The notes under the pieces are model-generated. The model was not told where the DNA came from and did no database searches. It worked only from the letters and a program-made list of their open reading frames with translations. A stretch of 64,000 nucleotides of DNA, from NCBI GenBank assembly GCA_038025085.1, contig CM076146.1:14873001-14937000 (forward strand). Direction: 5' to 3'. Shown one piece after another: positions 52,755 to 63,450 of this stretch. The position numbers were made by a program, and so were the translations under genes. Numbering within the stretch: position 1 is the stretch's first letter; each line of letters begins with the position of its first letter. The DNA comes from Tetragonia tetragonoides (Eukaryota > Streptophyta > Magnoliopsida > Caryophyllales > Aizoaceae).

Positions 52755-55522
52755 ATGGCTCCCGTAGACAAAGGGAAGCGTCCTATGAGTGACGAGGAGT
52801 ATGACCGGAGCTTTTTTCGCACCGGGTTACCTTCTACCCGAGGGCCTCCGACCGGTCACGCGGATGGGCTTGACTGTTCCAGGATTCTTTTATGCGGTTG
52901 GGTTGGCGCCCTCCTGGAGTTTGGAACCGCAGTGTACTGTTGCTGGATAGACGGAGTCATTTGTCTGACTTGAGGCTGGTATGTAATTTGCTATTCTTTT
53001 TTTCTGTTTGGTATATTCAAACTGAAAATTGGAACTGTTAGTGCTTCGGCACACGAACAAATTGGGACTTGTACTGGATTGGTGGTCAGCTGTATATAAT
53101 TTGTGTGGAATTTATTTTAGCTGTATTTGTGGTATATGGGGTATTGAGAAAATTTTGTTGGTTGGCTAGGGTGTCGGGGTTTTGCTGCAGGCTCATGGGA
53201 CTACTTCCCACTGGGCTATGATGTTGTGGACCTTTTCGGAGGAGGCCAGGAATTTGGTACTAGACTCGGGTCTCGCTGATTTTTTGACTGTTATACCTGG
53301 TTGTCACTCGGGGGATTCTAGGATTGTTGCCCGGGGGTTATTGGAGAGGTTTTGGGATTCTACAAACACTTTCCATACACCTGTGGGAGAGATGTTTCCT
53401 ACCCCTTATCAGTTTGCTGTGATGACGGGGTTATCCTTTAGAGGGCGTCGTATTCAGTACGACGCGAGCTATTGGCGACAGAGTGACACCTTGTTGGATC
53501 TTTACGGGCCCGTATCCATCCACTTTGATAAGGATCGGGTTTCCTTGGCGCAGTTGTGGGAGGCCGTATCTGCGCAGGGGCTTACCGAGGAGCAGAGGGC
53601 TCGTATTTTCCTGGCTTGTTTGCTGGGGTCGACGATCATTGCTCAAAAGAAGAGTCTGTGTCAAGTCGATTTCTTAACATGCTTGGAGGATTTGACCAAG
53701 GTACGTGAGTACAGCCTTGGTGCTGTTGCTTATGCTTCTTTGGTGAAGTGGTGTCGTCGGGCCTGTAGGCCTAAGGAGACGAGTGAGAGGACATCTATCA
53801 CGGGCCCATGGAGGATACTAGAGGTAGGCTTCTTTTTTTTACTCCTCTTTTTTTGCCTATGTCTTCAATTGTGGAAATCATTTTTTGTGTTTACTTGTGT
53901 GGCAGCTGTGGTTCTTTGAGTATTTTCCACCTTTTGGTCCTCATTGCCTTGGTTTGAGAATGTTCCCTTTAGGTTCACGATGGGTTGGTAGGGATGCCCA
54001 TCCATTTTCCTCTCTGGAGCATTTTCGGGCAACCTTCGAGAGTCATGCTGCGTCAACGGTACGTGGTTGTTGACTTGTGCATTCCCTTTTGTTCATTCTG
54101 TGTGAATGAATTTTGAATTGGTAATCTGCAGGTGTTGTGGTCCGCTTTTGATGATGTTCCTGGGGTTCCTACCCACATTACCCTAGAGTCTTTTAAGGTA
54201 TCTTCTCTACAAGTGGTCTTCGAGGGGTCATTCAGCTTTGTATGGTACTTAGGGGATCGTTTGACTTGGTTGGTCTATCCCTCCCTCGGTACTCATCTGG
54301 TTCCGGAGGATCCTCCTTTGACCATGTTTTACCTGCATGGTCTGAATGTGCGCGACCTGGGGGTCGTGATCCGTGGTAGGGCGGCGCAGGAGTTTATCGT
54401 GCCGGAGGTCGTTGGCTTAGACCAGACCGCCATGTACCTGGCCTATTGCTTGGACCGCTTGATGTCAGACCTCACTTCTGAGGTAAGAAACTTATCTGCA
54501 TCTTTTAACTGTACGCGTAATATACTGACTTCTTGTGTCTTGTAGGCGGATCGTCTAGCTCCTCCGGGTCCTAGGAGGTCTCATTCCAGAGCTTCTCGGG
54601 GTCAGCCCCCAAGTGTGACCTTGCCGACCATTGAGGTGAGGTACATTGGGGAGAGTGGGGGACGCATAGTGGAGGAGTTTCCCCTCCATATTGCTGACGG
54701 AGAGGCGGTGGAGGGCTTGCCCTTGCCTGATGGTTGCACGGGGGTAAGCTTTCTTCTCTCTCCCTCTCTTTTGTACTTGTGTTTGCTTTTGAGTGTTGAC
54801 TTTATTTTGTGGCTCTCTCTCTCTCTCTCTCTTTTGTAGCTGGACCGGGAGCAAACCTCTCAAGTCTTCAAGCTCATTCATTTGTTGAAGAAAGGCTACG
54901 GTCGAGTGATGGGCAAGGGGAAGAGTTCTCGGTCTAAGACCGTTGATGTAAGCAAACTCTCTTCTCTCTTTTTTTTTTATTTAGCTAAGTGAAGTGCTTA
55001 ACTTAACATTTTTACTTTGATTATCTGCGGATGTCTCAGTCTTCATCTTCGGTAGGACCACGCCACTCTTCTGCTGCGAGGGCTTCCTCGGCGAGCAGAC
55101 CATCTATTGCTCGTTCTCCTCCTGTGATGGTGACCAGGCCTCCTGTTGATGAGGCGCCCGGGGCTTCTGTCCCGTATGTTCCTGAGATGTTCTCTCCTGC
55201 TGATTTCCAGCCTTCTCTTGATAGGCTGCCCGTTGCTACGCCCTTGGCTGGAGGTTGGGCGAACGCCCCTGAATGGGATATGTCATATGCTGGGCCTTCT
55301 CATCAGGATGTGGCTATGGATTTCGTCAGTTAGGCCACGGCGAACTTCTTTGCCTCGGGGTTTTTGGCAGGTACCCCTATGCGAGCCCCAGCGTATGATG
55401 GACGGGACATGAGGCCTGAGAACAGCAGGCCCATATATAGCTCTTCTCTCCATTATTCGACCGGAAACTATGGTCATGGGCCGTCCATTGATAATGAGGC
55501 TGACAGCAACGATTCCAGTTGA
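52755..55522 (+). CDS. Plant mobile domain (PMD) cargo gene, seven exons, antisense to the gypsy gag-pol
   Basis: Exons: 52755-52978, 53191-53823, 53906-54058, 54132-54482, 54546-54743, 54840-54947, 55040-55522 (about 715 residues). All introns are GT-AG and exons 2-7 are each a multiple of three. The PMD core spans exons 1-2: SVLLLDRRSHLSDLRL, ARNLVLDSGLADFL, LLERFWDSTNTFHTPVGEMF, PYQFAVMTGLSFRGRRI. Exon 3 has LWFFEYFPPFGP, and the C-terminus is Ser/Pro-rich. PMD proteins in plants occur as nuclear proteins (MAIN/MAIL type) and as parts of transposons; the molecular role here is unknown. Damage: a one-base shift in exon 1 near 52873 and TAG at 55331-55333 (Gln expected) before the natural TGA at 55520-55522. 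AATAAA follows at 55698. Confidence 0.8.
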
Positions 55523-56112
55523 ACAATGTTGGGCCGCTTTTGTAAACATTGGCCTTGGAATTTCGAACTCCTGTTTTTGGTGCAACACATTTTTTTTTAT
55601 ATGTATGATATGCTATGATGACTCAATTATGCCCGTCTGATCTAATTATGCAACGTGTTATGCAGTAGGCCAAAGCCATAATTTAGGGAATAATAACAAT
55701 AAAAAAGAAAAAGGTAAAAAAAAAATGCTAAGGAGAAAGCAAAAATTACACATATTATACCCCCTAAAAAAATGAAAAAGAAAAAAAGAAAAGAAAAAAG
55801 AAAAAAGATAAATCTACGAGAGTCTCGTGCTTTGTAATTCCGCGCGGGTATTAAAACTGGGCAGAAATTGGGTCATCTGGATCAAAAGCGCAAACTCGAG
55901 CAAAAGGGAAATTCGGGTCGGGCCAGGGTCTGGGCCGCTAGCGGCGCTAGGCTAGGCCGCTAGCGGCGCTGACCAGTGCTGCTGACGGCTCTTTTTTGCG
56001 GATTTCTGGCTTTTTCTGCCCGCGTTTCTATCTATAAGTAGGATTTTGGGATGCTTGATGTTGTACCACTTTTTTTTGTCTGTATACCTTAGCCCCGTTT
56101 CACGTTTCTACC
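55523..56112 (+). promoter_or_regulatory. Region between the two antisense cargo genes
   Basis: Holds the AATAAA (55698-55703) of the PMD gene, a purine-rich stretch (55680-55815), then two perfect GCCGCTAGCGGC palindromes (55934-55945, 55956-55967) and GCTGACGGCTC, about 150 bp before the second cargo frame. No coding region seen. Confidence 0.5.
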
Positions 56113-57246
56113 TTGCTGACTTTAAAACCAACCAAAATACTGTGGCCCCTTCTTCGGTCTGCTTTGAATTATTGGGATCCTGATCTGCATGTTTTCCGTT
56201 TCTGTAATTTCGAACTATGCCCTTTGGTTGAGGAATTTACTGCGATCACTAATATTCCTGATGTTCTTCCCCCAGCTGTGCCTTATGTGAGGGATGGTTT
56301 TAGGGATCAATACAGGAAATCCCTGGGTTTGTCATCTGCAGAAGCCAACAAGATGGTGCTTGGTGTCGATGTGGAGTTGGTTCAACTTTGCGAAAAGTTC
56401 GCTATTTCTTCTGAAAAAGATGCCATATTCAGGCGTTGCCGTCGACAGGCTTTTGTACTGTGCCTGTTAAACCGCCTGTTGTTTGTTAATGTAGAATCTT
56501 CCAACTTGGGTAGAGCCTCATTGCTGCGAGTGGTTAATCAAATGGTTGAAGGACATTCTCCCTTACATCTGGTCGTAGGGGAAACCATTATTGGACTTGA
56601 CAGGTTGAAAACATCTCCCAACCAATCTTTCTCGGGCAGCCCCCTGCTGCTTCAGATCTGGTTATGTGAGCATCTGAGGTTGATAGAGTCACCAGATAAT
56701 CTGATTATTCGTGTTCCTCTCACCTGGTCAAAGAAAACTTATACTGCTGCTAGCTTTCTGGTTAGGAAAAGGCTATATTCTGAAAAGTCCCTTGCTGAAT
56801 GGGATGCATTTTTCCAAGCGGGACCTATCATCCGTTGGCATGTGCCCTGGTGGAGCTTGACTTCTTTAGTGGCTTATGATGACTTGATCCTTCATACTAC
56901 CGTACTGGGTCTGTACAGGACCACTTTCTTCTTTCCCTCTAGGGTCATGAGGCAATACGGTTTGAAGCAGGTGATCCCCTGTCAGGAGACTACGAGACCA
57001 AATGTCGTAGCCTTAACCACTGAATTTGCTGCGGAGTGGGAAAAGTATTGGCGTAGCCGGCATCGCTGGACTGTACCTCGGGTGATTGCCCTAACTCAGG
57101 TCTCTGAGATCTACCTAAACTGGCTTTCTTGCAGTGATGGAGAAGTGAGACGAGCCCTTCGTCATGAGGAGTGGGACCAACTAAAGCAAGAAAAAAAAAA
57201 AGGAACTGTCTCAAATGGGAGACTATCACGTACTGAAGAGAGGTAA
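56113..57246 (+). CDS. DUF7745-like cargo gene, antisense to the gypsy gag-pol
   Basis: An uninterrupted 377-codon frame. It contains the PMD-related pattern FRFCNFELCPLVEEFTAI near the start, then VELVQLCEKF, WLCEHLRLIES, a Trp-rich HVPWWSLTS and RWTVPRVIALTQVSEIYLNW, which I associate with the plant DUF7745 family often found in retroelements. No ATG precedes the conserved part: the frame opens after TGA at 56056-56058 and 56113 is TTG. An upstream exon with the start codon is therefore likely. The end GAGAG|GTAAGC at 57242 is also a good splice donor, so the last residues may differ. AATAAA lies at 57480-57485. Function unknown. Confidence 0.72.
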   Translation: MLTLKPTKILWPLLRSALNYWDPDLHVFRFCNFELCPLVEEFTAITNIPDVLPPAVPYVRDGFRDQYRKSLGLSSAEANKMVLGVDVELVQLCEKFAISSEKDAIFRRCRRQAFVLCLLNRLLFVNVESSNLGRASLLRVVNQMVEGHSPLHLVVGETIIGLDRLKTSPNQSFSGSPLLLQIWLCEHLRLIESPDNLIIRVPLTWSKKTYTAASFLVRKRLYSEKSLAEWDAFFQAGPIIRWHVPWWSLTSLVAYDDLILHTTVLGLYRTTFFFPSRVMRQYGLKQVIPCQETTRPNVVALTTEFAAEWEKYWRSRHRWTVPRVIALTQVSEIYLNWLSCSDGEVRRALRHEEWDQLKQEKKKGTVSNGRLSRTEER

Positions 57247-57672
57247 GCCCCCAGCTCAAGGAAGCGATCACAGATCGTCCTCAAGCCAGGGTCTTTCAAA
57301 GAAGAACTCTTCTACGATGCCTTCTAAAGGGAAGAAGGATGAAAGTAGTTTTATAGGAAAGCAAGTCTAGTTTTGAAAGGAAAATAATAATAGGAATTTG
57401 TTTAGCTTAAACCCTCATAGTTGCATTATTTCCTTAGGAAGTTTTAATTCTTGAAATGTAAGTTTATTCGTTCAGTTTGAATAAAGATTGTCCCGTTTTT
57501 GAATGAGTTGAAAGGAATTTTTGGTTGATTTTGGTCGGGCCCCTTTGAAAGGGTTACCTACGTATCCAGTGTGGAATCAAGCTTGCGTAGTTCGTTCAAA
57601 TAGTGTACGATTTTATTTATTTATTTATTAATTTTTTGAAATTTTATTATCTTTTTTTAAGTTTTCGAAATT
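57247..57672. other. Convergent 3' region between the cargo gene and integrase
   Basis: The plus-strand cargo gene and the minus-strand integrase end tail to tail here. Contains the plus-strand AATAAA at 57480-57485 and a T/A-rich stretch (57605-57690). No coding region. Confidence 0.6.
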
Positions 57673-59025
57673 TTATTTTATTTTATTTTTTTTAGACGTA
57701 ACACGATCCATATTGGTGAGTTGGCTGAACTCGATGCCATCAATATCCATGAGTCTGACGGCGCCTTCTGATAAGATGTCTTTGATGATGAATGGTCCGG
57801 ACCAGTTTGGTCGAAATTTGCCTCTGGGGTCGGTTACTGTGGCTCGTAATTCTTTCCAAACTAAGTCCCCTTCCTTTAAATTTCGAGGTCGAACCTTTTT
57901 GTTGAACACTCTTGCCATGCGTTGTTGATACATGTGGGAATGGTCTAGGGCCCGTAGGCGTCTTTCATCTGTGAACATGAGCTCTTCATAGCGGGCTTGC
58001 AACCATTGGGTTTCAGGAATGTCTCCTTCTAAGGCTATGCGCATGTAGGGTAGTTGGACTTCTATGGGTAGAACTGCTTCCATTCCATAGACTAGGGAGT
58101 AAGGTGTTGCTCCCGTAGAGTATCTTATGGATGTCCTATACCCCCAAAGTGCAAATGGGAGTTTTATGGGCCAATCTTTGTAGTTTTCTATCATCTTCTC
58201 AATGATAGTTTTGAGGTTTTTGTTGGCGGCCTCTACTGCGCCATTGGTTTGGGGACGGTAAGGGGATGATTTGTGGTGCTGGATTTTGTAGCTTTTGAGA
58301 AGGGTGGCTGTTTCGGCTTTGAAGTGGGATCCATGGTCACTTATGATTTCATGTGGAACACCATATCGGCAAAGGATGTTGTTCCTTTTGAATTTGGTCA
58401 CTTGTTTGAAGGTAAGGATGGCATAGGACTGGGCTTCAACCCACTTGGTAAAATAATCTATGGCTACTAGGATGTATTCATGTCCTCCCGAGCCCTTCGG
58501 GGTGATCTTTCCAATGATGTCTATTCCCCATGCAGAAAATGGCCAAGGAGAGATGAAGTTGTGGACCATCAAGGGTGGCATATGCTGCAGGTTGGCATAT
58601 ATCTAACACTTCTTACACTTCTTAACGTAGTTGTAACAATCATTTTCCATAGTAGTCCATTAGTATCCTAGTCGTAGAACCTTCTTGGAGAGCATTCGCC
58701 CATTCATGTGTGGTCTGCATACCCCATTATGTACCTCGTCCATAATCTCTGCAACGTCTTCGGCGTTCACACATCTGAGGTTAACCCCGTTGTGAGATTT
58801 CTTGTACAGAACCCCCTTGTCTTCTATGAATTGCGCCGCTAAGAGACGGATGGCCCGTTGAGCTCTTAGTGGTGCATTTTGAGGGTATATTGCTTTGGTG
58901 ATGTAGTTGAAGACGTCTTGGTACCAAGGATCTTCTTCGATCGGAGCCAAAGTCACTTCTGTGTCGAGGTTGTTGCAAAAGGCTGGTTCGCTTCCTTTTT
59001 TTTTTTTTTTTTTTTGGAGTGGCAT
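57673..59025 (-). pseudogene. Gypsy H2C2 zinc finger and integrase
   Basis: A single minus-strand frame from 59025 to TAA 57673, with two stops: 58660-58662 (after KVLRLGY) and one near 58602 (before IYANLQHMPPL, Gln expected). The H2C2 finger reads HNGVCRPHMNG...CYNYVKKC. The integrase catalytic triad is present: Asp in WGIDIIGKI, Asp in SDHGSHF (Asn to His beside it) and Glu in GAVEAANKNLK. The C-terminal GPF/Y-like part is KFRPNWSGPFIIKDI. Immediately upstream the frame crosses a run of ~21 A (poly(T) at 58998-59019), and no RNase H or RT precedes it. Confidence 0.88.
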
Positions 59026-59398
59026 CGTTGAGGGAGTTCAGCTACTCAAACTCCTGTAAAAGTGAAAATCTGTATTCTTGCTTTTGCGAAGTTTACTTAC
59101 ATTGCTTAAATTAATTAGTTAATGATTTGTGCAACTTTGTATTCATTGGATTTGTCAATAGTTAAACAAAGAAAGAAATGAGCAAGAGGACTTTTATTGA
59201 TTTGCAAAAATAGATAGGCACACATAACTTTAGAGAAGGGGGGTCTCTAATACCCGTCAAAAAGAAACTAGACTTAGAAGGAAAATAAAAGGGGAACACC
59301 CCCTATTCAAGACTCAACCTAAAGAATTAGCTAGGACCCTAACTCGACAAAACCTTGGAGACTCAGACTCGACTCCTCCAGCTCCTGCAAGTAACCAA
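59026..59398 (-). other. Non-coding junction where RT-RNase H would be expected
   Basis: About 370 bp between the end of the gag-protease-knuckle frame (stop at 59399) and the integrase frame. On the minus strand it holds AATAAA (plus 59193-59198), a possible splice acceptor CACTTTTACAG near 59055, and then the A-run. No RT motifs in any frame. Confidence 0.7.
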
Positions 59399-62188
59399 TC
59401 AGTTCCAGGGTTCCTCTTCTTCCTTCAGAGGCGGTGGTACTTCCCCACTATCTATGATCTTCTGTATGTCATCTTTCAGGCGAGTGCAATCATCCGTATA
59501 GTGGCCAAAAATATGGTGATAGTGACAGTAAGAGTCTTGATCTCTATTCACCTCCTGGATATTGTCAGCGGGAGTTGTTGATTTAAGGTCTTCTCTCCAT
59601 ATGAGGGTATTCATGACGTTGCCAATGGGGACGTTCAGCTGCGTACACTGCTTTTGGTCAAAGCGGCGCCATCCTTTTATAGCCCAAGAGCTGGGTGACC
59701 ACATGGTTCCATGATCAATGAAAGTGGTGATTACCCTCTTCAGACGCTTGCATTGGTTGGTGTGATGCCCATTAGCTTCACAGTACTTGCATCGAAGATA
59801 GGGGTTTCCGTCCCTGGGAAGTATGCGAGGGGTAGGCCTCCTTGGATGGGCATATCCATACTTGACCATCTTGCTGAACATTTCATCTTGTTAGAAGCAA
59901 GCTTCTCCTTTGGCCAGAATGATATTGCATTCTGTGGGTTGTTCCAACGAGGCAATTTTCTCTTTCATCTGCTGAATTGCATGGTGGTGGTGTGCCATGT
60001 AGATGGACATTCCATCGATAGTTTCCTTTACTTCTTCAAACTCATCCGGTTCTCCTATTTCTTCAGAAGGATAGGTCTCGAATTCCCTAGAACTGTCTGA
60101 GCTGTGAGATTTAGTGTCTTCTTCTATGAGGGCTACCTCTTCAGGGGAGAATCCCCACAGGTCAATGTCTTCACTATCGTGTTCTATCTTCAAGATAGGA
60201 GTCTTGTCAATAGTTTCCTTGATGGGGTTAGCTTCAATTTCCACAATTTCTCCTTCCAACATCATCTTGACCTTCTGGTGCAGGGTAGAGGCTACAGCAT
60301 TTAAATCATGGAGCCAAGGTCGCCCTAACAACAAGTTGAAAGTAGCTGGAATATCCATCACATAAAACTGGACCATTTTCTCTATAGCCTCAGAGGTGAC
60401 ATTCATGGTTATGGTGCCTAAAACCTTTCGACTAGAATTGTCTTAAGCACGCAAGCCTTGTGCTGAGTGAGCCAAATTATTAATATCGATGCCCAGTTTT
60501 GCTGCGGTTCTCAATGGGCATACGTTTACGGCCGAGCCATTGTCCACTAGGGTCATGGGCACATACTTGCCCATGGAGAAAACAGTCAAGTATAAAGCAT
60601 TATTGTATGAAGACCCTCCTGGAGGTAACTCATTGTCAGAGAAGGTGATGGATGGCCGAGTTTTATCTCCTACCAAGAAATTGACCAGTTCGTCGGGTCT
60701 CATATCCGGTGATACCGAAACTTTTGATAAGCTTCCAAAATGGCCTGGCGATGTTCGTAGGATGAGGCTAAGAGTTTCCAAATAGAAATATCGGCTTTGA
60801 TTCTCTTGAGTTATCCTGTGATGGGTGACTCTTTATCTTTTGCGGGGACTTCTTCCACTTCTTCTTCTGCTGGAGGTTGGATTCTGTCATTATAGATGTT
60901 TGGTGGCCTATAATGATGACCGGAGCGTGTTAAGTGGGCCACTCCTACAGGCGATCTGGTTTGGATCTCCCATACATCTTCTTCATCACTGACCCATATT
61001 CCAGCAATTTCAAATCCCAAGGCATCCTCAACACTTATGTGCAGAACGGCACCCAAAGGGTTATTCGAGTTGGTGGGTGCTTGACCAGGTTTTGGTAAGG
61101 ATATGGTACCGTTCTCAATTCTATCCTGGTAAGCATGTTTGAGAGCCCAACAGTTGTCGGTGTCGTGCCCCTTTCCTTGATGGTATTTGTAGTATTCCCC
61201 TTCTTTCCAGTTGCGGCTCTTAACGGATGGTTCCGAGGTGGGTCCAATGGGCTGCAGCAGATTATTTTTTATCATTCTTTCAAGAGCATGTGACAGAGTC
61301 ATTCTAAGAGGGGTGAATTCTCTTTATGGCTTTCTTTCGGCAAAGGTATTCAAAGCAGCGACCTCATTGCCTGAGCACCAGAAGAGGTTCCGGCAGTTGT
61401 CCTTTTGTCTCTCCCATAAGTGAAGGGCTTAGGGGTGGCCTGATCCTTATTTTTGTTGATATCATCTTCAATGAGGATGCCAACGTCATATAGAGGTTGA
61501 TATGAGTTAATGGCGTGATACTGAAGGTGACTCTTATAAGCCGGTTGCAGGTTCTTAATGAAATGCCTGATCTGCTCAGTTTCGGAGGGCCTTTCCACCA
61601 TTTCAGCTATCTTGGACTTCCATCGACGGAGGAATTTAGTGAATCCCTTATTCCTCTCTTGGGTGGTAATTTCAAGCTCCCTCAAAGTGATGGGGAGAGT
61701 AGCGTTGTCCTTGTATCGAGCCAGGAAGACCGTGGTAAAATCAGACCAAGTTGGGTAGCTTTCTAGGTCTAGGGAGTAAAACCATCGTCGAGCATGTGTA
61801 TCAAGGGTCTGGGGAAACAGATGGGCATAGAGTTTCTTGTTGATTCCCCTTAGAGCCATAGCAGTAGTGAAGGATTTCAGGTGATCCTGCGGGTTGTCAA
61901 CTCCCGTGAAGGTGGGTACTTCAGGCATAGAGAATTTGGCTGGAAGCTTACCCTTGATCTTAGTGTCAATTTTTCCTACGTTGGCACTATAGTTGGAGAT
62001 CAAGCCGCTACTCTTGAGCACAGAAGTGTCTTAGCCAGCATGGCATCTGACCCTTCTTCCTCAGAATCGGAATCGGAAAGGACCCTTGCTTCTTCTTCTC
62101 TTTTTCTTTCTATATCTTCAACTTTGAGTCGAACCCTTTCTAACTCGCTCATGAGGTCATCAAATCTTTCATCCATGGTCTTAGGCAT
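59399..62188 (-). pseudogene. Gypsy gag-protease with an extra zinc-knuckle block
   Basis: Candidate start ATG 62188 (MPKTMDERFDDLMSELERV, coiled-coil-like). Retrotransposon gag core: FTGVDNPQDHLKSFTTAMAL, ARRWFYSLDLESYPTWSDF. The gag knuckle is decayed (YYKYHQGKGHDTDNC, first Cys lost, near 61190). Protease shows MTLVDNGSAVNVCPL near 60540 and NLLLGRPWLHDL near 60330. The frame continues, after TAA near 59891, into two knuckles, CKYCEANGHHTNQC and CHYHHIFGHYTDDC, ending in EEEEPWN and a stop at 59399. Frameshifts lie near 62021, 61330 and 60790, with stops near 61340, 60443 and 59891. A gag-pro product would form the particle; this copy is broken. Confidence 0.8.
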
Positions 62189-63431
62189 TCTGAAGTTGGG
62201 AGGGGTTGGTGTGGAGAAGAAAGTATGTAGTGATAGTGAATTTATTGATGGTGAATATGTTTGTGGTGTAGGTAAACGAGGGCCTGGTGGTGTAGACGGT
62301 TGCAGACAAACCAGCCTCGCCGAAGGCCGAGCCCAACTTTTCTCAAGATTTCCTTTCTTCTTTAGACCCCCTATCCTGAATAGGAAGCACGGAGGACTTA
62401 GTAACAAAAACCACGAGACTCTCATCTAATGAAAAATTGACCCACATATAGAAAGCACATTGTCCTAAAAGGGAAAAGAAAGTCCTTAAGCCTAAATGCC
62501 CAAATATTTCCCTAATATTCAAGGAAAACAAAGCCAATGAACGACAATAAGAAAAATAATGGAAAATGTTGACTATCCTAATTTTATTTTTTTTAGACTC
62601 AAAGAAAATGAAAAATGGGATAAAATAAAAAGAAATTTCGGTCCCTTTTTTTTATTTTATTTTTTGATTTTTCGGCATTTTTGTTTTTGCCGTTTTTTTT
62701 TTTTATTTTCTGATTTTTTTGATTTTTTTTTTTTTGACCGAATCTAAATTACATCAAAAGAAAAAAGAAAATACCGAAATAAGAAAAAAGGGAGAGGGAA
62801 AATTGAAAGACTGACTCTTTTTTTTTACTAAAAAGATCCTAGAAATTGTCCCTGACTTTTAGAATATATCATTGGGAAAATGATGAGTGTTCATTGAATT
62901 TGAAATTCTCGCACCATTTTTGGGCATTAGGAACTAGCTAAAAAAAAAAACGACTCCTAGCACGTAAGTACATGTTGGCACATAACCACGACATCCATGC
63001 ATTCAAGCAAGCATTATAACAACGCAGTTTACAGGCAAACATGTGATCAGACGGGCATTACAACGACATATGCACAACAAGCAAGCGGATGCATGAATGT
63101 GGGTTAAAGGCTTTTGGCTCCTGTGAGGTTACCACGACAAATTACAATTTCTGTTCGGCGGATGGTCGACACATCGATTGTAATGCTTTTCATCAACAAA
63201 GGATTGATGAGTCATGGGTGAGGAAGCGTCGATTTGCACGATAGGACAACTGTATATTCCTTTAGATATACGGGTTGTCTACGAGTTGCGACACAAACTT
63301 TCTCGTGGGTCGATAAGGGTCAAAAGGTTGTGCAAAAGCACATGCAAATGATGCAAATGATGCAAAAATATGGAACATGTTATTAAAAAATTAAGCAAAC
63401 TTGACTTTCGAGTCTCACCCTCTTAAATAAG
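62189..63431 (-). other. Gypsy 5' leader
   Basis: About 1.2 kb between the PBS and gag, with T/A-rich tracts (62560-62760, 62815-62830) and TGCAAATGATGCAAATGATG (63344-63363). The open frame upstream of the gag start (62189-62429) has no motif. Confidence 0.65.
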
Positions 63432-63449
63432 TCCCCAGTAGAGTCGCCA
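63432..63449 (-). other. Gypsy primer-binding site, tRNA-Arg type
   Basis: The minus strand reads TGGCGACTCTACTGGGGA, one base after the LTR end (...TTACA-G). It is complementary to the 3' end of plant tRNA-Arg(ACG) including CCA, with one mismatch (T for C), as in Ogre/Tat elements. Confidence 0.82.
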
Positions 63450-63450
63450 C

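Noticed and set aside
58998..59019. Lys-rich N-terminus (MPLQKKKKKKG) as a nuclear localisation signal of the integrase
   Set aside because: It is a homopolymer A-run at the junction, so the ATG at 59025 is unlikely to be a real start.
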